Positions 1 to 9,079 are shown, numbered from the stretch's first letter. The stretch is 64,000 bases of DNA from Cryobacterium sp. GrIS_2_6 (GCF_035984545.1 NZ_JAXCHP010000001.1:3472001-3536000); one strand, 5' to 3'. The notes: generated from the letters alone by a model not told the origin. Translations and numbers: made by a program.

Positions 1-1053
1 CTCGCTGAATGCGGGGACCGTGATCTCCGGGCGCACGATGATGATCGCGATCGCGAGCATCCCGATCGTTCCGATCTTCATGAAGGTCGAGAGGTAGTCG
101 CGCGGGGCGAGCAGCAGCCAGACCGGGAGGATCGCGGCGACGAAGCCGTAAATGATGATGCCGATAGCGAGCGGCACCGGGTCCACGTGGAAGAACGATG
201 CTCCCCACGCCGTGTTTGAGATGGCGCCGCCGCCGATGATGGCGGCCAGGAGCAGCACGAACCCGATGATCGACACCTCGCTGACCTTGCCCGGCCGGAA
301 GAAGCGCAGGTAGCAGCCCATGAAGAGCGCGATCGGGATGGTCATGCCGACCGAGAAGACGCCCCAGGGGCTCGCGGCGAGGGCGTTGACAACGACGAGG
401 GCGAGAATCGCGACGATGATGACCATGATCGCCATCGTGGCGATCAGGGCGGCGGTGCCGCCGATCTTGCCGAGCTCGTCGCGGGCCATCTGGCCGAGGG
501 AACGTCCGCCTCTGCGCATCGAGTAGAACAGCACGATGTAGTCCTGCACCGCACCGGCGAGAACGACGCCGACGATGATCCAGATCGTGCCGGGCAGGTA
601 GCCCATCTGCGCGGCGAGCACCGGGCCGACGAGCGGGCCTGCCCCGGCGATCGCGGCGAAGTGGTGGCCGAACAGCACCCTGCGGTCCGTCGCCGCGAAG
701 TCCCTGCCGTCCGCCTTGTACTCGGCGGGGGTCGCCCTGCGGTCATCGGGCTTCAGCAGGTGCTTCTGAATGTAGTTCGAGTAGAAGCGGTAGCCGATCA
801 GGTAGGTGCACACCGCCGCGAAAACGAACCAGATGGCGTTCACGGTTTCGCCGCGGACGACCGCGAGCATGACCCAGCTCAGTCCGCCGAGGAGGGAGAT
901 GCCGGCCCAGAGGGCGATCTTGGCCGGGGTCCAGCGTCGCTCCTGGGCGTCGTGCTCTGTCTGGTCGAGTGCGACAGGGAGCAGGGACGGATCGCGATCG
1001 AGCGGACCGGCCCCCGTGAAAGCGTCGTGCGGCGTGCGGGGTCTGGTGCCCAT
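1..1053 (-). CDS. cstA: Carbon starvation protein CstA (pyruvate/peptide transporter), 3' end outside window
   Basis: The minus strand reads 351 codons from ATG at 1053 to the window edge with no stop, so only the N-terminal half is present. After a hydrophilic head of about 45 residues there are repeated hydrophobic segments, and the CstA hallmarks FGHHFAAIAGAGPLVGPV (about residues 130-147) and LFYSMRRGGRSLGQMARDELG are visible. The family consists of inner-membrane transporters linked to peptide uptake and, more recently, to pyruvate import under carbon limitation. The start has a clear Shine-Dalgarno sequence (AAAGGAG, 7 nt upstream). It is divergent from glyS. Family assignment is firm; the substrate is not decided by sequence. 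Confidence 0.93.
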   Translation of the reverse strand, partial: MGTRPRTPHDAFTGAGPLDRDPSLLPVALDQTEHDAQERRWTPAKIALWAGISLLGGLSWVMLAVVRGETVNAIWFVFAAVCTYLIGYRFYSNYIQKHLLKPDDRRATPAEYKADGRDFAATDRRVLFGHHFAAIAGAGPLVGPVLAAQMGYLPGTIWIIVGVVLAGAVQDYIVLFYSMRRGGRSLGQMARDELGKIGGTAALIATMAIMVIIVAILALVVVNALAASPWGVFSVGMTIPIALFMGCYLRFFRPGKVSEVSIIGFVLLLAAIIGGGAISNTAWGASFFHVDPVPLAIGIIIYGFVAAILPVWLLLAPRDYLSTFMKIGTIGMLAIAIIIVRPEITVPAFSE

Positions 1054-1148
1054 GATCTCTCCTTTGAGGGTGGTGCAGATGGTGCTGAGGTGCGGTTCAC
1101 GGTCGTGCCGAATCCAAGCTGAGAACAAGCTAAATTCGAGATGATTCC

Positions 1149-1161
1149 TTAGCAAGGCTAA
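1149..1161. promoter_or_regulatory. 13-bp palindrome in the cstA/glyS divergent region
   Basis: TTAGC-aag-GCTAA is a perfect 5-bp inverted repeat about 95 nt upstream of cstA and 40 nt upstream of the glyS -10 box. The same arms with spacer gag occur at 58742-58754. It partly resembles a DtxR/IdeR half-site (AGGCTAA), but the spacer is wrong for a full box. Confidence 0.35.
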
Positions 1162-1191
1162 CAGCCAGAGGGGCGCACCGGGACGAGAGCC

Positions 1192-1197
1192 TAAAAT
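1192..1197 (+). promoter_or_regulatory. Putative -10 box of glyS
   Basis: TAAAAT is the best -10-like hexamer between cstA and glyS. It would give a leader of about 60 nt ending in the GGAG Shine-Dalgarno of glyS. Confidence 0.4.
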
Positions 1198-1263
1198 GAG
1201 TACGCCTGACCGGGATTTTCCGCACGGCACGCCCCACATCCACCCTCGACCATTGGAGCCACC

Positions 1264-2649
1264 GTGGCCGCACCCTCCCGCCTCGATTCAGTCATCGCCC
1301 TCGCCCGCCACCGCGGGTTCGTCTTCCAGGCGGGTGAAATCTACGGCGGATCCCGGTCCGCGTGGGATTACGGGCCCCTCGGCGTTGAGCTCAAGGAGAA
1401 CATCAAGAAGCAGTGGTGGCGCTTCATGGTCACGAGCCGCGACGACGTCGTCGGGCTCGACTCCTCGGTTATCCTGCCCAGGAAGGTGTGGGAGGCATCC
1501 GGTCATGTCGAGGTCTTCAGCGACCCGCTTGTCGAGTGCACGAGCTGTCACAAGCGTTTCCGCGCCGACCACCTCGAGGAGGAGTTCGAGGAGAAGAAGG
1601 GGCGCCCCGCAGAGGGCGGCCTCGACGGCATCCCCTGCCCGAACTGCGGCAACCGGCACATCTGGACGGAGCCGCGCGCCTTCTCCGGCCTGCTCAAGAC
1701 TTACCTCGGCCCCGTCGACGACGAGGCGGGCATGCACTACCTGCGTCCAGAGACCGCGCAGGGCATCTTCGTGAACTTCGCCAACGTTCTCCAGGCGGCC
1801 AGGATGAAGCCCCCGTTCGGCATCGGCCAGATCGGCAAGAGCTTCCGCAACGAGATCACACCGGGCAACTTCATCTTCCGCACCCGCGAGTTCGAGCAGA
1901 TGGAGATGGAATTCTTCGTCGAGCCCGGCACAGATGAGACCTGGCACGAGTACTGGCTCGAGCAGCGCATGAACTGGTACACCGGCCTCGGCATCGAGCC
2001 GGAGAACCTGCGCTTCTTCGAACACCCCGCCGAGAAGCTCTCGCACTACTCCAAGCGCACCGTCGACATCGAGTACCGCTTCGGGTTCAGCGGGAGTGAG
2101 TTCGGCGAGCTCGAAGGAGTGGCGAACCGCACGGACTTCGACCTCAAGACGCACGCTGCGGCATCAGGAAAGGACCTCTCGTACTTCGACCAGACCAAGA
2201 ACGAGCGCTGGGTGCCCTACGTGATCGAGCCTGCGGCCGGGCTCACCCGCTCGCTGATGGCGTTCCTCGTTGACGCGTACCACGAGGAGGAAGTGCCGAA
2301 TGCGAAGGGCGGCGTCGACAAGCGCACCGTGCTCAAGCTCGACCCGCGCCTCGCGCCGATCAAGGCCGCCGTGCTGCCGCTGTCCCGCAACGAGGCGCTC
2401 TCGCCGATGGCGCGCTCCCTCGCTTCCCGCTTGCGCGAGTCGTGGAACGTCGACTTCGACGACGCCGGCGCGATCGGGCGCCGCTACCGCCGCCAGGACG
2501 AGATCGGTACCCCGTATTGCATCACGGTCGATTTCGACTCTCTCGAAGACCAGGCCGTCACCGTGCGGGACCGCGACACCATGCAGCAGGAGCGGGTGCC
2601 GCTCGACAAGCTCGACGCGTACCTCGCCGAGCGCCTCCGCGGAGCCTGA
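1264..2649 (+). CDS. glyS: Glycine--tRNA ligase (alpha2 type)
   Basis: Class II aminoacyl-tRNA synthetase of 461 residues that charges tRNA-Gly. The single-chain alpha2 form, usual in Actinobacteria, is shown by the N-terminus through YGPLGVELK, a zinc-type insertion with CTSCHKRF and CPNCGNRH (residues about 92-140), motif 2 around [10 protein letters not shown] and [14 protein letters not shown], and motif 3 [16 protein letters not shown]-terminal anticodon-binding domain follows ([14 protein letters not shown] onward). The start is GTG at 1264 with GGAG 7 nt upstream. It is convergent with hemA across inverted repeat A1. Length matches the family. Confidence 0.97.
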   Translation: MAAPSRLDSVIALARHRGFVFQAGEIYGGSRSAWDYGPLGVELKENIKKQWWRFMVTSRDDVVGLDSSVILPRKVWEASGHVEVFSDPLVECTSCHKRFRADHLEEEFEEKKGRPAEGGLDGIPCPNCGNRHIWTEPRAFSGLLKTYLGPVDDEAGMHYLRPETAQGIFVNFANVLQAARMKPPFGIGQIGKSFRNEITPGNFIFRTREFEQMEMEFFVEPGTDETWHEYWLEQRMNWYTGLGIEPENLRFFEHPAEKLSHYSKRTVDIEYRFGFSGSEFGELEGVANRTDFDLKTHAAASGKDLSYFDQTKNERWVPYVIEPAAGLTRSLMAFLVDAYHEEEVPNAKGGVDKRTVLKLDPRLAPIKAAVLPLSRNEALSPMARSLASRLRESWNVDFDDAGAIGRRYRRQDEIGTPYCITVDFDSLEDQAVTVRDRDTMQQERVPLDKLDAYLAERLRGA

Positions 2650-2660
2650 CCCGCCGCCGA

Positions 2661-2743
2661 ACCACTTCGACGGAGTTTTTGAGTTTTTCGCACGTGCGAG
2701 CGCGAATTAAGCGCTTTCCGGGCAAAAACTCCGTCGAATTGGT
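2661..2743. repeat. Long inverted repeat, family A copy 1 (bidirectional terminator-like)
   Basis: Left arm 2661-2681 and right arm 2723-2743 pair over 21 bp with one mismatch (core CGACGGAGTTTTTG / CAAAAACTCCGTCG). The 41-nt loop holds a second perfect palindrome, TCGCACGTGCGA, at 2688-2699, and the word GCGCTTTCCGG, which is shared with copy 2 at 53863-53952. It lies between the convergent genes glyS and hemA. T-runs sit on both strands, as expected of a bidirectional terminator or a REP-like element. Confidence 0.8.
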
Positions 2744-2817
2744 GAGGTGTTTGCCGGTCAGTGAGCGTGCCTCGGCGGATGTCCGCCGCGATCACGGTCG
2801 CGCTGCGTGCCGATCGC

Positions 2818-4182
2818 TCAGGAGGCGCGGTGTGCGGTCCCGGACGCCGATCCGGGGAACGGATTCAGGAGCGCAGCGGACTCGGCCGCGGAGCCGGCGC
2901 CGGACTCGACCCGGATGCCGAAGAGGGCGTCGAGGCCGCCGGTGAACGCGGCCTGCTCGCCGGCCCTGGCGAGTTCGCGTGAGCGCACCATCGGCGTGTG
3001 CAGCAGGACGCTCGCGAGATGCCGCAACGCCCGCTCGGTCTGTTCGGTATCGTCGCCGTGCGCGCGAGCCCGTTCGATCTCTGAATCGAGCAGGTCGAAG
3101 ACATGGCTGCGCAACGCGACGACCGCTGGGGTGAGGCTCTGCTCTTCCGCGACCGCCGAGAATTTGCGTGCGGCGCGGTCGACGAGCAGGCGGGCCTCGC
3201 TCGTTGCGTTGAGCTCTTCGAGCGGGGCGTGGATGCGGATGGTCTCGAGGTCGAGCAGCTCGACTCCCGGGACCTCGGTGACGTCAGGGGCGACGTTGCG
3301 CGGCAGGCCGAGGTCGATGATGAGCCGTCGGGCGGCCGGAGCGGCGGACTCTGCTCCGGCGTCGACACCCGTGGTTGCTGCCGCGCCCGCCCGGAGCAGT
3401 GCGGCCGTGACGACGTGGTGTTCGACGGTCGTGCAGGTCAGGATCAGGTCGGCACGATCGGCCTCGACGGCGAATGCCGACTCGGTGACCGCGGTGATGC
3501 CATGCGAGCCCGCGAACTTGGCGGCGCGCCCGGTGGGCGAGTAGACCCGCACGTCCGTGACGCCGAGGTCGCGGAGCGCGGCGAGGGCGGCGCCGGCGTA
3601 ACGGCCGGTGCCGACGAGCAACACGCGGGTGCTCGCCCAGTCCACGATGCGGGTCTCGGCGAGCTGCAGGGCGAGGCGCACGAGTGACCGCCCGGCCGCG
3701 CCGATTCCGGTGCGGTTCTTGATACCGCGGGAGGTCTGCGATGCGCGCTGGAACAGCCGCTCGAGTTCGGGGGTCGTCGTGCCGCGCTCGCGGGCCTGCT
3801 CGAGGGAGCGGCGCACCTGGCCTGCGATCTCGCCCTCGCCGACGACGACGGATTCCAGGCCGCTCGTCACCGCGAACAGGTGCTCGGCCACGCCGTTGCC
3901 GTGCACGAAGTCGAGGGTCTCGCGGAGGACGTCCGCGGTGACGCCGGTGCCGGCACTGACGCCCGCGATCGCGGCCTGTACGGCCTCGAGGGGGGAGGTG
4001 CCGTCGGGCTCGTCGAGGTCGAGGTAGGCCTCGAAGCGGTTGCAGGTTGCGACGATGACCGCTCCGGACAGGCTCGGGTATCGCTCGAGGATGCCGCCTG
4101 CCGTGCCGGGCGCGCCGACGGACAGCTTCTCGAGTACTTCGAAACTCGAGTTCTTGTGGTTCGCGGACAGGCAGATCAGCAC
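2818..4182 (-). CDS. hemA: Glutamyl-tRNA reductase
   Basis: First committed step of C5 tetrapyrrole synthesis: NADPH-dependent reduction of Glu-tRNA to glutamate-1-semialdehyde, which is handed to HemL. The 454-residue protein has the N-terminal catalytic domain with the nucleophilic cysteine in [13 protein letters not shown] (about residue 50), the substrate region [22 protein letters not shown], the NADPH domain around [21 protein letters not shown], and a C-terminal dimerisation helix region. The usual S/TCNRTE motif reads ATCNRFE. The start is GTG at 4182, exactly 6 nt after a TAGACT box, so the transcript is probably leaderless. It is transcribed away from hemE; the other haem genes are on the plus strand. 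Confidence 0.96.
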   Translation of the reverse strand: MLICLSANHKNSSFEVLEKLSVGAPGTAGGILERYPSLSGAVIVATCNRFEAYLDLDEPDGTSPLEAVQAAIAGVSAGTGVTADVLRETLDFVHGNGVAEHLFAVTSGLESVVVGEGEIAGQVRRSLEQARERGTTTPELERLFQRASQTSRGIKNRTGIGAAGRSLVRLALQLAETRIVDWASTRVLLVGTGRYAGAALAALRDLGVTDVRVYSPTGRAAKFAGSHGITAVTESAFAVEADRADLILTCTTVEHHVVTAALLRAGAAATTGVDAGAESAAPAARRLIIDLGLPRNVAPDVTEVPGVELLDLETIRIHAPLEELNATSEARLLVDRAARKFSAVAEEQSLTPAVVALRSHVFDLLDSEIERARAHGDDTEQTERALRHLASVLLHTPMVRSRELARAGEQAAFTGGLDALFGIRVESGAGSAAESAALLNPFPGSASGTAHRAS

Positions 4183-4188
4183 TCCGTG

Positions 4189-4194
4189 AGTCTA
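4189..4194 (-). promoter_or_regulatory. -10 box of hemA, leaderless geometry
   Basis: TAGACT is followed by the 6-nt spacer CACGGA and then the GTG start of hemA. Confidence 0.6.
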
Positions 4195-4251
4195 CTTTGT
4201 CAATCTGGGCGTGGATGATATCCGGAAAGCGCTTGGCTCCTGAAAGTTTGA

Positions 4252-4257
4252 CAGAAT
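4252..4257 (+). promoter_or_regulatory. Candidate -10 box of the hemE operon
   Basis: CAGAAT ends 8 nt before the hemE ATG. Two TTGACA words (4248-4253, 4257-4262) overlap it and a third lies on the minus strand (4203-4198). Their positions do not fit -35 boxes for the assigned starts and could instead form an operator between hemA and hemE. Confidence 0.35.
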
Positions 4258-4265
4258 TGACACAA

Positions 4266-5489
4266 ATGAACCTCGACGCACAACACCCCCTCGCCTCCGG
4301 ACTCACCGCCGATTCCCGCCTCATCCGCGCATACCAGGGCGCCCGCCCGGAGGCCACCCCCGTGTGGTTCATGCGCCAGGCCGGGCGTTCCCTTCCCGAG
4401 TACCGGTCGCTGCGGGTCGGAACCAGGATGCTCGACGCGTGCCTCGACCCGGAGATGGCCAGTGAGATCACCCTCCAGCCCGTGCTCCGGCATCAGGTGG
4501 ACGCGGGAATCCTGTTCAGCGACATCGTGATCCCGCTCAAGCTCGTCGGTGTCGACGTCGAGATCGTCGCCGGAATGGGGCCGGTGCTCGGCAAGGCCGT
4601 CCGCACCGCCCGCGACGTCGCTGAGCTTGTCTCCCTCGACCCTGCCGTGCTCGAGACCACCCTCGACCCGATCCGGAAGGCCGTCGCCCGAACGGTCGCC
4701 CAGCTCGGCGGGACCCCGCTGATCGGGTTCGCCGGGGCGCCGTTCACCCTCGCGGCCTACCTCGTCGAGGGCGGCCCGTCCAAGGACCACATCCACGCGC
4801 GCACCCTGATGCACGCCGACCCTGCGGCCTGGGCCTCCCTGATGGACTGGACTGCAGAGGTGACCGGCCGCTTCCTGCGCGCCCAGGTGCTCGCAGGAGC
4901 GAGCGCGGCACAGCTCTTCGATTCCTGGGCGGGTGCGCTCTCCCTCGCCGACTACAGCCGGTTCGTCGCCCCGGCATCGGCTGCTGCGATCGCCCACGTG
5001 CGCGACCTCAGCTATGCCGAGACCGCGCCCGGTGCGGGCGCACCGATCCGCCGCAACGTCCCCGTCGTGCACTTCGGCGTCGGCACCGGCGAACTTCTCC
5101 ACGAGATGCACGCCGTCGGTGCGGACGTCGTCGGCGTCGACTACCGGGTGCCGCTCGACGAGGCCAATCGCCGCCTCGGCGGTAACGTCCCCCTGCAGGG
5201 CAACCTCGACCCCGCGCTCCTCGCCGCGCCGTGGCCCGTCCTCGAGGCGCACGTCCTCGACGTGCTCGAGCGCGGGCGTACCGCTCCTGCCCACGTGCTC
5301 AACCTCGGCCACGGCGTCCCGCCGCTGACCGACCCGACCGTGCTCACCCGCCTCGTCGCGTTCGTGCACGAGGTCACGGACGGCGCTCACGGGGAGACCG
5401 GAGCACACGGGGCATCCGCGACCGTACCGAGCGAGCCGGCGAGCGATGAGCGAAGCGCTGCGGGGCGGGCGGATGAGCGGCGTGCGTGA
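4266..5489 (+). CDS. hemE: Uroporphyrinogen decarboxylase
   Basis: Decarboxylates the four acetate side chains of uroporphyrinogen III to give coproporphyrinogen III. The family signature WFMRQAGRSLPEYR lies at residues about 37-50, with the FSDIVIPLKLVGVDVE and PLIGFAGAPFTLAAYLVEGG blocks after it, and NLGHGVPPLTDP near the end. The ATG at 4266 (407 residues) is chosen because homologues begin shortly before the RAYQG-WFMRQ block; an in-frame ATG at 4197 would overlap the hemA promoter. A tail of about 30 residues after FVHEVTDG is family-variable. The 3' end overlaps the next gene, so it is translationally coupled with hemY. Confidence 0.96.
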   Translation: MNLDAQHPLASGLTADSRLIRAYQGARPEATPVWFMRQAGRSLPEYRSLRVGTRMLDACLDPEMASEITLQPVLRHQVDAGILFSDIVIPLKLVGVDVEIVAGMGPVLGKAVRTARDVAELVSLDPAVLETTLDPIRKAVARTVAQLGGTPLIGFAGAPFTLAAYLVEGGPSKDHIHARTLMHADPAAWASLMDWTAEVTGRFLRAQVLAGASAAQLFDSWAGALSLADYSRFVAPASAAAIAHVRDLSYAETAPGAGAPIRRNVPVVHFGVGTGELLHEMHAVGADVVGVDYRVPLDEANRRLGGNVPLQGNLDPALLAAPWPVLEAHVLDVLERGRTAPAHVLNLGHGVPPLTDPTVLTRLVAFVHEVTDGAHGETGAHGASATVPSEPASDERSAAGRADERRA

Positions 5490-7005
5490 CGTCGTCGTCG
5501 TCGGCGGCGGGTTGGCCGGCCTCGTGGCCGCTCGCGAGTGCGCCAGGGTCGGGCTGAGCGTCACCGTGCTCGAGGCGGGCAGCGACCTCGGCGGGGCGCT
5601 CGCGAGCCACGAGGTCGCCGGGCTCACCCTGGACAGCGGGGCGGAGAGCTTCGCGGTGCGCCGCAACGCCGTCGCCGAATTCATCGAAGGACTCGGTCTC
5701 GCCGACCGGGTCGTGCAGCCGAACGCCGCCGGTGCGTGGCTCTGCCTGCCGTCCGATCGTCCGGGCGGAGCCGCGGTGAGCGTTCCGATGCCCCGGGCAG
5801 GCGTCCTCGGCATCCCCGGCTCCCCGCTCGCAGAGGACGTGCGCCGCGTGATCGGCTGGCCGGGCGCCCTGCGGGCCTGGCTCGACCGGCTCATGCCCGT
5901 GCTCACGATCGGCAGGGAGCACAGCCTCGGCGAACTCGTTCGCAAGCGGATGGGCCGCCGCGTCCTTGAACGTCTCGTCGAGCCGGTCACCGCGGGCGTA
6001 TACACCTCCTCCGCAGACGATCTCGAAGTCGACGTCGTCGCTCCCGGCCTCAACGCCGCCCTCACCGTGACCGGGTCGCTGTCCGGCGCCGTGCTCTCCC
6101 TCCGCAGCGCCGCTCCCGCCGGCTCCGCGGTCTCCGGGCTTCGCGGCGGCATGGCCGGCCTCGTGACCGCGCTCCGCGCCGAACTCGACCGCTTCGACGT
6201 CGACGTGTTCACGGAGGCCGCCGTCACCCGCATCCGCCCCGTTACGGCCGAACCCTGGCAGGTCACGATCGCGCCCCGGACGGAAGCCCCCGAAGAATCC
6301 GGTGCCCCCGATACCCCCGAAGCGACCGCCGCGCCAGGGGGCCGCGAATCCGGCGACCTTCCGGAGACCATTCCGGAGACCCTGTCGGCGCGATTCGTCA
6401 TCCTCGCGACGCCCGGCGCCCAGGCCCTCGCCCTCATCGCGCCCCTCGGGCCGCAGCAGAAGGCGCTCAGCGCCCTGCACTGGCCGAAGCCGACCCCGAT
6501 CGAGCTCGCCACCCTCGTGCTCGCCGCCCCCGAGCTCGACGCGCATCCGCGCGGCACCGGGGTCCTCGTCGCCGCTGGCGCACCCGGCATTACCGCAAAA
6601 GCACTGACCCACGTCACCGCGAAATGGGACTGGGTCGCCGAGACTGCTGGTCCCGGCGTGCACGTGCTCCGGTTGTCCTACGGCCGTGCGGGGCAGAAGA
6701 GCCCGAGCGCCCGCCTCACCGACGACGAACTCCTCTCCCTCGCCCTCGCGGATGCCTCCGCCATCCTCGGTACCCTGCTCTCGGCGGACCAGGTGCTCGG
6801 CTTCGACCGCACCCGGTGGGGCGACGCACTCTCGCCGGCGACCGTCGGCGCCCGCGACCGCGTCGACCAGGTGCGTCGGGCCGTCGCGGCCCTCGAAGGG
6901 CTCGAGGTCACCGGGGCCTGGCTTTCCGGAACCGGGCTTGCCTCCGTCATCCCCGATGCCCTCGCGACCGCCGGCCGGACCCGTCGCGATGCGCTGGTTC
7001 TCTGA
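5473..7005 (+). CDS. hemY: Coproporphyrinogen III oxidase, HemY/CgoX type
   Basis: FAD-dependent, oxygen-using enzyme of the protoporphyrinogen-oxidase family. In Gram-positive bacteria with HemQ it oxidises coproporphyrinogen III to coproporphyrin III (established for the family). The 510-residue chain has the Rossmann FAD motif VVVGGGLAGLVAARE at residues 6-20, the second FAD segment SGLRGGMAGLVTALRAELD, and the C-terminal VTGAWLSGTGLASVIPDAL. Residues about 267-305 form a Pro/Glu/Ala-rich low-complexity insertion with a repeated PET(I/L) unit. The start at 5473 follows GGGCGG and overlaps hemE by 17 nt; 5446 is an alternative in-frame ATG. Confidence 0.92.
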   Translation: MSGVRDVVVVGGGLAGLVAARECARVGLSVTVLEAGSDLGGALASHEVAGLTLDSGAESFAVRRNAVAEFIEGLGLADRVVQPNAAGAWLCLPSDRPGGAAVSVPMPRAGVLGIPGSPLAEDVRRVIGWPGALRAWLDRLMPVLTIGREHSLGELVRKRMGRRVLERLVEPVTAGVYTSSADDLEVDVVAPGLNAALTVTGSLSGAVLSLRSAAPAGSAVSGLRGGMAGLVTALRAELDRFDVDVFTEAAVTRIRPVTAEPWQVTIAPRTEAPEESGAPDTPEATAAPGGRESGDLPETIPETLSARFVILATPGAQALALIAPLGPQQKALSALHWPKPTPIELATLVLAAPELDAHPRGTGVLVAAGAPGITAKALTHVTAKWDWVAETAGPGVHVLRLSYGRAGQKSPSARLTDDELLSLALADASAILGTLLSADQVLGFDRTRWGDALSPATVGARDRVDQVRRAVAALEGLEVTGAWLSGTGLASVIPDALATAGRTRRDALVL

Positions 7006-7100
7006 GCCGTTCTCCCCAGCAGTCCGGCAGTTTGCCCTTCACCGTTTCCGCAGGCGGGATACTCTGAGACGTACGTGAACGACGAAGAATGGAGTGACAG

Positions 7101-7505
7101 ATGCGGGGAAAGCTTCTTTTTATCACCGGTGGACTCGTCGGTTACGTCCTGGGCGCCCGTGCCGGACGTAAGCGCTACGACCAGATCGTGGCCTCGGCCG
7201 AGAGCCTCTGGAACGCCGACCCCGTGCAGCGCCGCGTGACCGAGGTCCGCGACTTCGCCCTCGAGCGGGTCGGCGATGTGCCGGCCGCGCTCATCAACGT
7301 CGCCAAGAAGCTCGTCGGCACCCTCGCGGACAAGACCGCGAAGGCCACGGATGCCGCTGGCCCAGGCCCCCGGTACGGCACGTCCTGGCCTACGAAACGC
7401 CCGGCGGCGTCAGCGGCGTCAGCACCGTCGGCCACCTCGACGGCGACCCCTGACCACGGCACCCCCGACCCGGGCGCGCCCACATCGGAAGCACCCTCGC
7501 TGTGA
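7101..7505 (+). CDS. Small YtxH-like membrane protein
   Basis: This 134-residue protein starts with a glycine-rich transmembrane segment (LLFITGGLVGYVLGARAGRKRYDQI), like YtxH-type and related small actinobacterial membrane proteins. An amphipathic helical stretch and an Ala/Pro/Thr-rich disordered tail follow. No enzymatic motif is visible. A GGAG site precedes the ATG. It is the first of three small membrane genes placed between hemY and hemQ and overlaps the next by 4 nt. Function is not known; membrane or stress association is inferred from the family only. Confidence 0.75.
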   Translation: MRGKLLFITGGLVGYVLGARAGRKRYDQIVASAESLWNADPVQRRVTEVRDFALERVGDVPAALINVAKKLVGTLADKTAKATDAAGPGPRYGTSWPTKRPAASAASAPSATSTATPDHGTPDPGAPTSEAPSL

Positions 7506-7960
7506 CCGGGTCGCCGGTCGTGACCGGACCACCGACCGAGGGTGTCCGCGCAGGCGGGTTCGGCCCGCGCCCGCGCAAGACCCTGATCACCCTCGTCTCC
7601 GAGCTGCCCGGGCAGCTCGCCGCGCTCATCCACGCCGAGATCGAGGCCTTCAAGTCCGAGATGGCGGGCAAGGCGAAGAACATCGGCGTCGGCATCGGCC
7701 TCTTCGTCGTGGCCGGGGTGTTCGCATTCCTCGCGGTCATCGTCTTCGTCGCGCTCGCCGTGATCGCCCTCGCGCTCGTGCTGCCGCTCTGGCTCGCGAC
7801 GCTCATCGTCGCGGTGGCCCTGCTCCTCATTGCCGCGATCCTCGTGCTGATCGGGGTCAACCGGGTGAAGGCCGGAACGCGCGCCGACCCGGACGGCCTC
7901 GCGGCAAGCATCCGCCGGGACGAGGACGCGATCAAGGGAGTCGGAGACTATGAGCACTGA
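7502..7960 (+). CDS. Holin-X-like (Act_holin / phage_holin_3_6 type) membrane protein
   Basis: This 152-residue protein has a soluble amphipathic N-terminus (LITLVSELPGQLAALIHAEIEAFKSEMAGKAKNIG) followed by two adjacent transmembrane segments (about residues 62-82 and 88-115) and a short charged tail. Proteins of this shape are annotated as phage-holin-family proteins in Actinobacteria, but they are chromosomal and no lytic role is implied. The GTG start overlaps the previous stop (GTGA), and the stop overlaps the next ATG, so the three small genes look co-translated. Confidence 0.75.
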   Translation: MTGSPVVTGPPTEGVRAGGFGPRPRKTLITLVSELPGQLAALIHAEIEAFKSEMAGKAKNIGVGIGLFVVAGVFAFLAVIVFVALAVIALALVLPLWLATLIVAVALLLIAAILVLIGVNRVKAGTRADPDGLAASIRRDEDAIKGVGDYEH

Positions 7961-8243
7961 ACAGGACAAAACGACCGGTGCAGCAGCGACTCCATCGAAG
8001 TCCACGCATGCGTTGCGCGCCGAGGCGACCGCCGCGCGCGCGCAGCTCGCGCTGACCCTCGACGCAATCGAGTACAAGCTCAACGTCCCGAAGCGCTTGC
8101 GTGACCAGGAACGCCTTGCCAGGCGCCGCCTGCACAAGCTCGGCGAGGAGAACCCCACGGCACTGCTCGGGGTCGCCATCGGCAGCGCGCTGGCGGTCGG
8201 CGCCGCCGTCTGGTTCGCGCTCAGGGCAGTCCTCGACGACTGA
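7950..8243 (+). CDS. DUF3618 protein
   Basis: This 97-residue protein has the DUF3618 pattern: an N-terminal helical region ALRAEATAARAQLALTLDAIEYKLNVPKR, then one transmembrane helix (GVAIGSALAVGAAVWFALRAV). DUF3618 proteins commonly lie next to holin-like and YtxH-like genes in Actinobacteria, as here. The biochemical role is unknown. It overlaps the preceding gene by 11 nt and ends 71 nt before hemQ. Confidence 0.8.
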   Translation: MSTEQDKTTGAAATPSKSTHALRAEATAARAQLALTLDAIEYKLNVPKRLRDQERLARRRLHKLGEENPTALLGVAIGSALAVGAAVWFALRAVLDD

Positions 8244-8302
8244 ATCGGAAACGCCCCAGCCGGGCACCGGCTGAGTCTTTTGGCTCTCGTCACAAAAAAG
8301 TA

Positions 8303-8308
8303 GAGACT
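8303..8308 (+). promoter_or_regulatory. -10 box of hemQ, leaderless geometry
   Basis: GAGACT, then the 6-nt spacer GTACTC, then the hemQ ATG. This suggests hemQ onward can be transcribed apart from hemE. Confidence 0.45.
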
Positions 8309-8314
8309 GTACTC

Positions 8315-9079
8315 ATGACTCAGCCGGCTGCCGGAGAGGCAGTAACCTCTTCCCACCCCGCCCCCGACGCCGACACCCTCACCGGTGACGCAACGAGTGC
8401 GGCGTCGCCCCAGGGCTTCACCCTTTTCGCCGTGCTTCGCAAGGACCCGACGAATCCGGACGACCTTGACGGCCGCGACGTGCCGCACGCCGTCCTCGAG
8501 CTTGACGACATCGTCGAACTCGTCGAGGCAGAGGGCGTCACCGTCCGCGGCTTCTACGACGTGTCCGGCCTCCGCGCCGACGCCGACCTGATGATCTGGA
8601 CCCATGCCCCCGAGGCGGAGACCCTGCAGTGGGCGAACCGGGAGCTGCGCCGCAGCCGGCTCCTCAAGAGCCTGCTTCCGACCTGGAACGCGATGGGCGT
8701 GCACCGCGACGCCGAATTCAACAAGAGCCACGTGCCCGGCTTCCTCCGCGGCGTCGAACCCAAGGCCTGGCTGACCGTCTACCCGTTCGTCCGCAGCTAC
8801 GAGTGGTACCTGCTCCCGGAGGCCGAGCGCAGCGCCATGCTCGCTGACCACGGCCGCAAGGGCGCCGCCTTCCGCGGTGCGATCGCCAACACCGTCTCCG
8901 CCTTCGCCCTCGGCGACTACGAATGGCTCCTCCCGATCGAGAGCGACGAGCTCACCGAGCTCGTCGACCTCATGCGGGAGCTCCGCAACACCGAGGCCCG
9001 CCGCCACGTGCGCGAAGAGGTCCCGTTCTACACCGGACGCCGCATCTCCACCGCGGAACTCGTCGAGGTGCTTCAGTAG
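8315..9079 (+). CDS. hemQ: Coproheme decarboxylase HemQ/ChdC
   Basis: Chlorite-dismutase-fold protein of 254 residues, the last enzyme of the coproporphyrin-dependent haem pathway. It converts Fe-coproporphyrin III (coproheme) to haem b by two H2O2-dependent decarboxylations. The motif YPFVRSYEWYLLP (about residues 151-163) carries the family's catalytic tyrosine and arginine. The WTHAPEAETLQW and GDYEWLLPIES blocks also fit. Its stop codon overlaps the hemH GTG by one base, consistent with coupled production of the two consecutive enzymes. Presence of HemQ indicates that HemY and HemH here act on coproporphyrin substrates. Confidence 0.96.
   Translation: MTQPAAGEAVTSSHPAPDADTLTGDATSAASPQGFTLFAVLRKDPTNPDDLDGRDVPHAVLELDDIVELVEAEGVTVRGFYDVSGLRADADLMIWTHAPEAETLQWANRELRRSRLLKSLLPTWNAMGVHRDAEFNKSHVPGFLRGVEPKAWLTVYPFVRSYEWYLLPEAERSAMLADHGRKGAAFRGAIANTVSAFALGDYEWLLPIESDELTELVDLMRELRNTEARRHVREEVPFYTGRRISTAELVEVLQ

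Noticed and set aside
4194..4262. TTGACA words as -35 boxes for hemA and hemE
   Set aside because: Spacing to the likely -10 boxes is 3 nt or overlapping, so they cannot be the -35 elements of the assigned starts.
4200..6617. An 805-codon minus-strand frame opposite hemE/hemY
   Set aside because: Shadow of two well-supported haem genes; low-complexity composition.
7502..7960. Phage-derived holin suggesting a prophage
   Set aside because: Holin-X-like proteins of this type are chromosomal in Actinobacteria, and no other phage gene is near.
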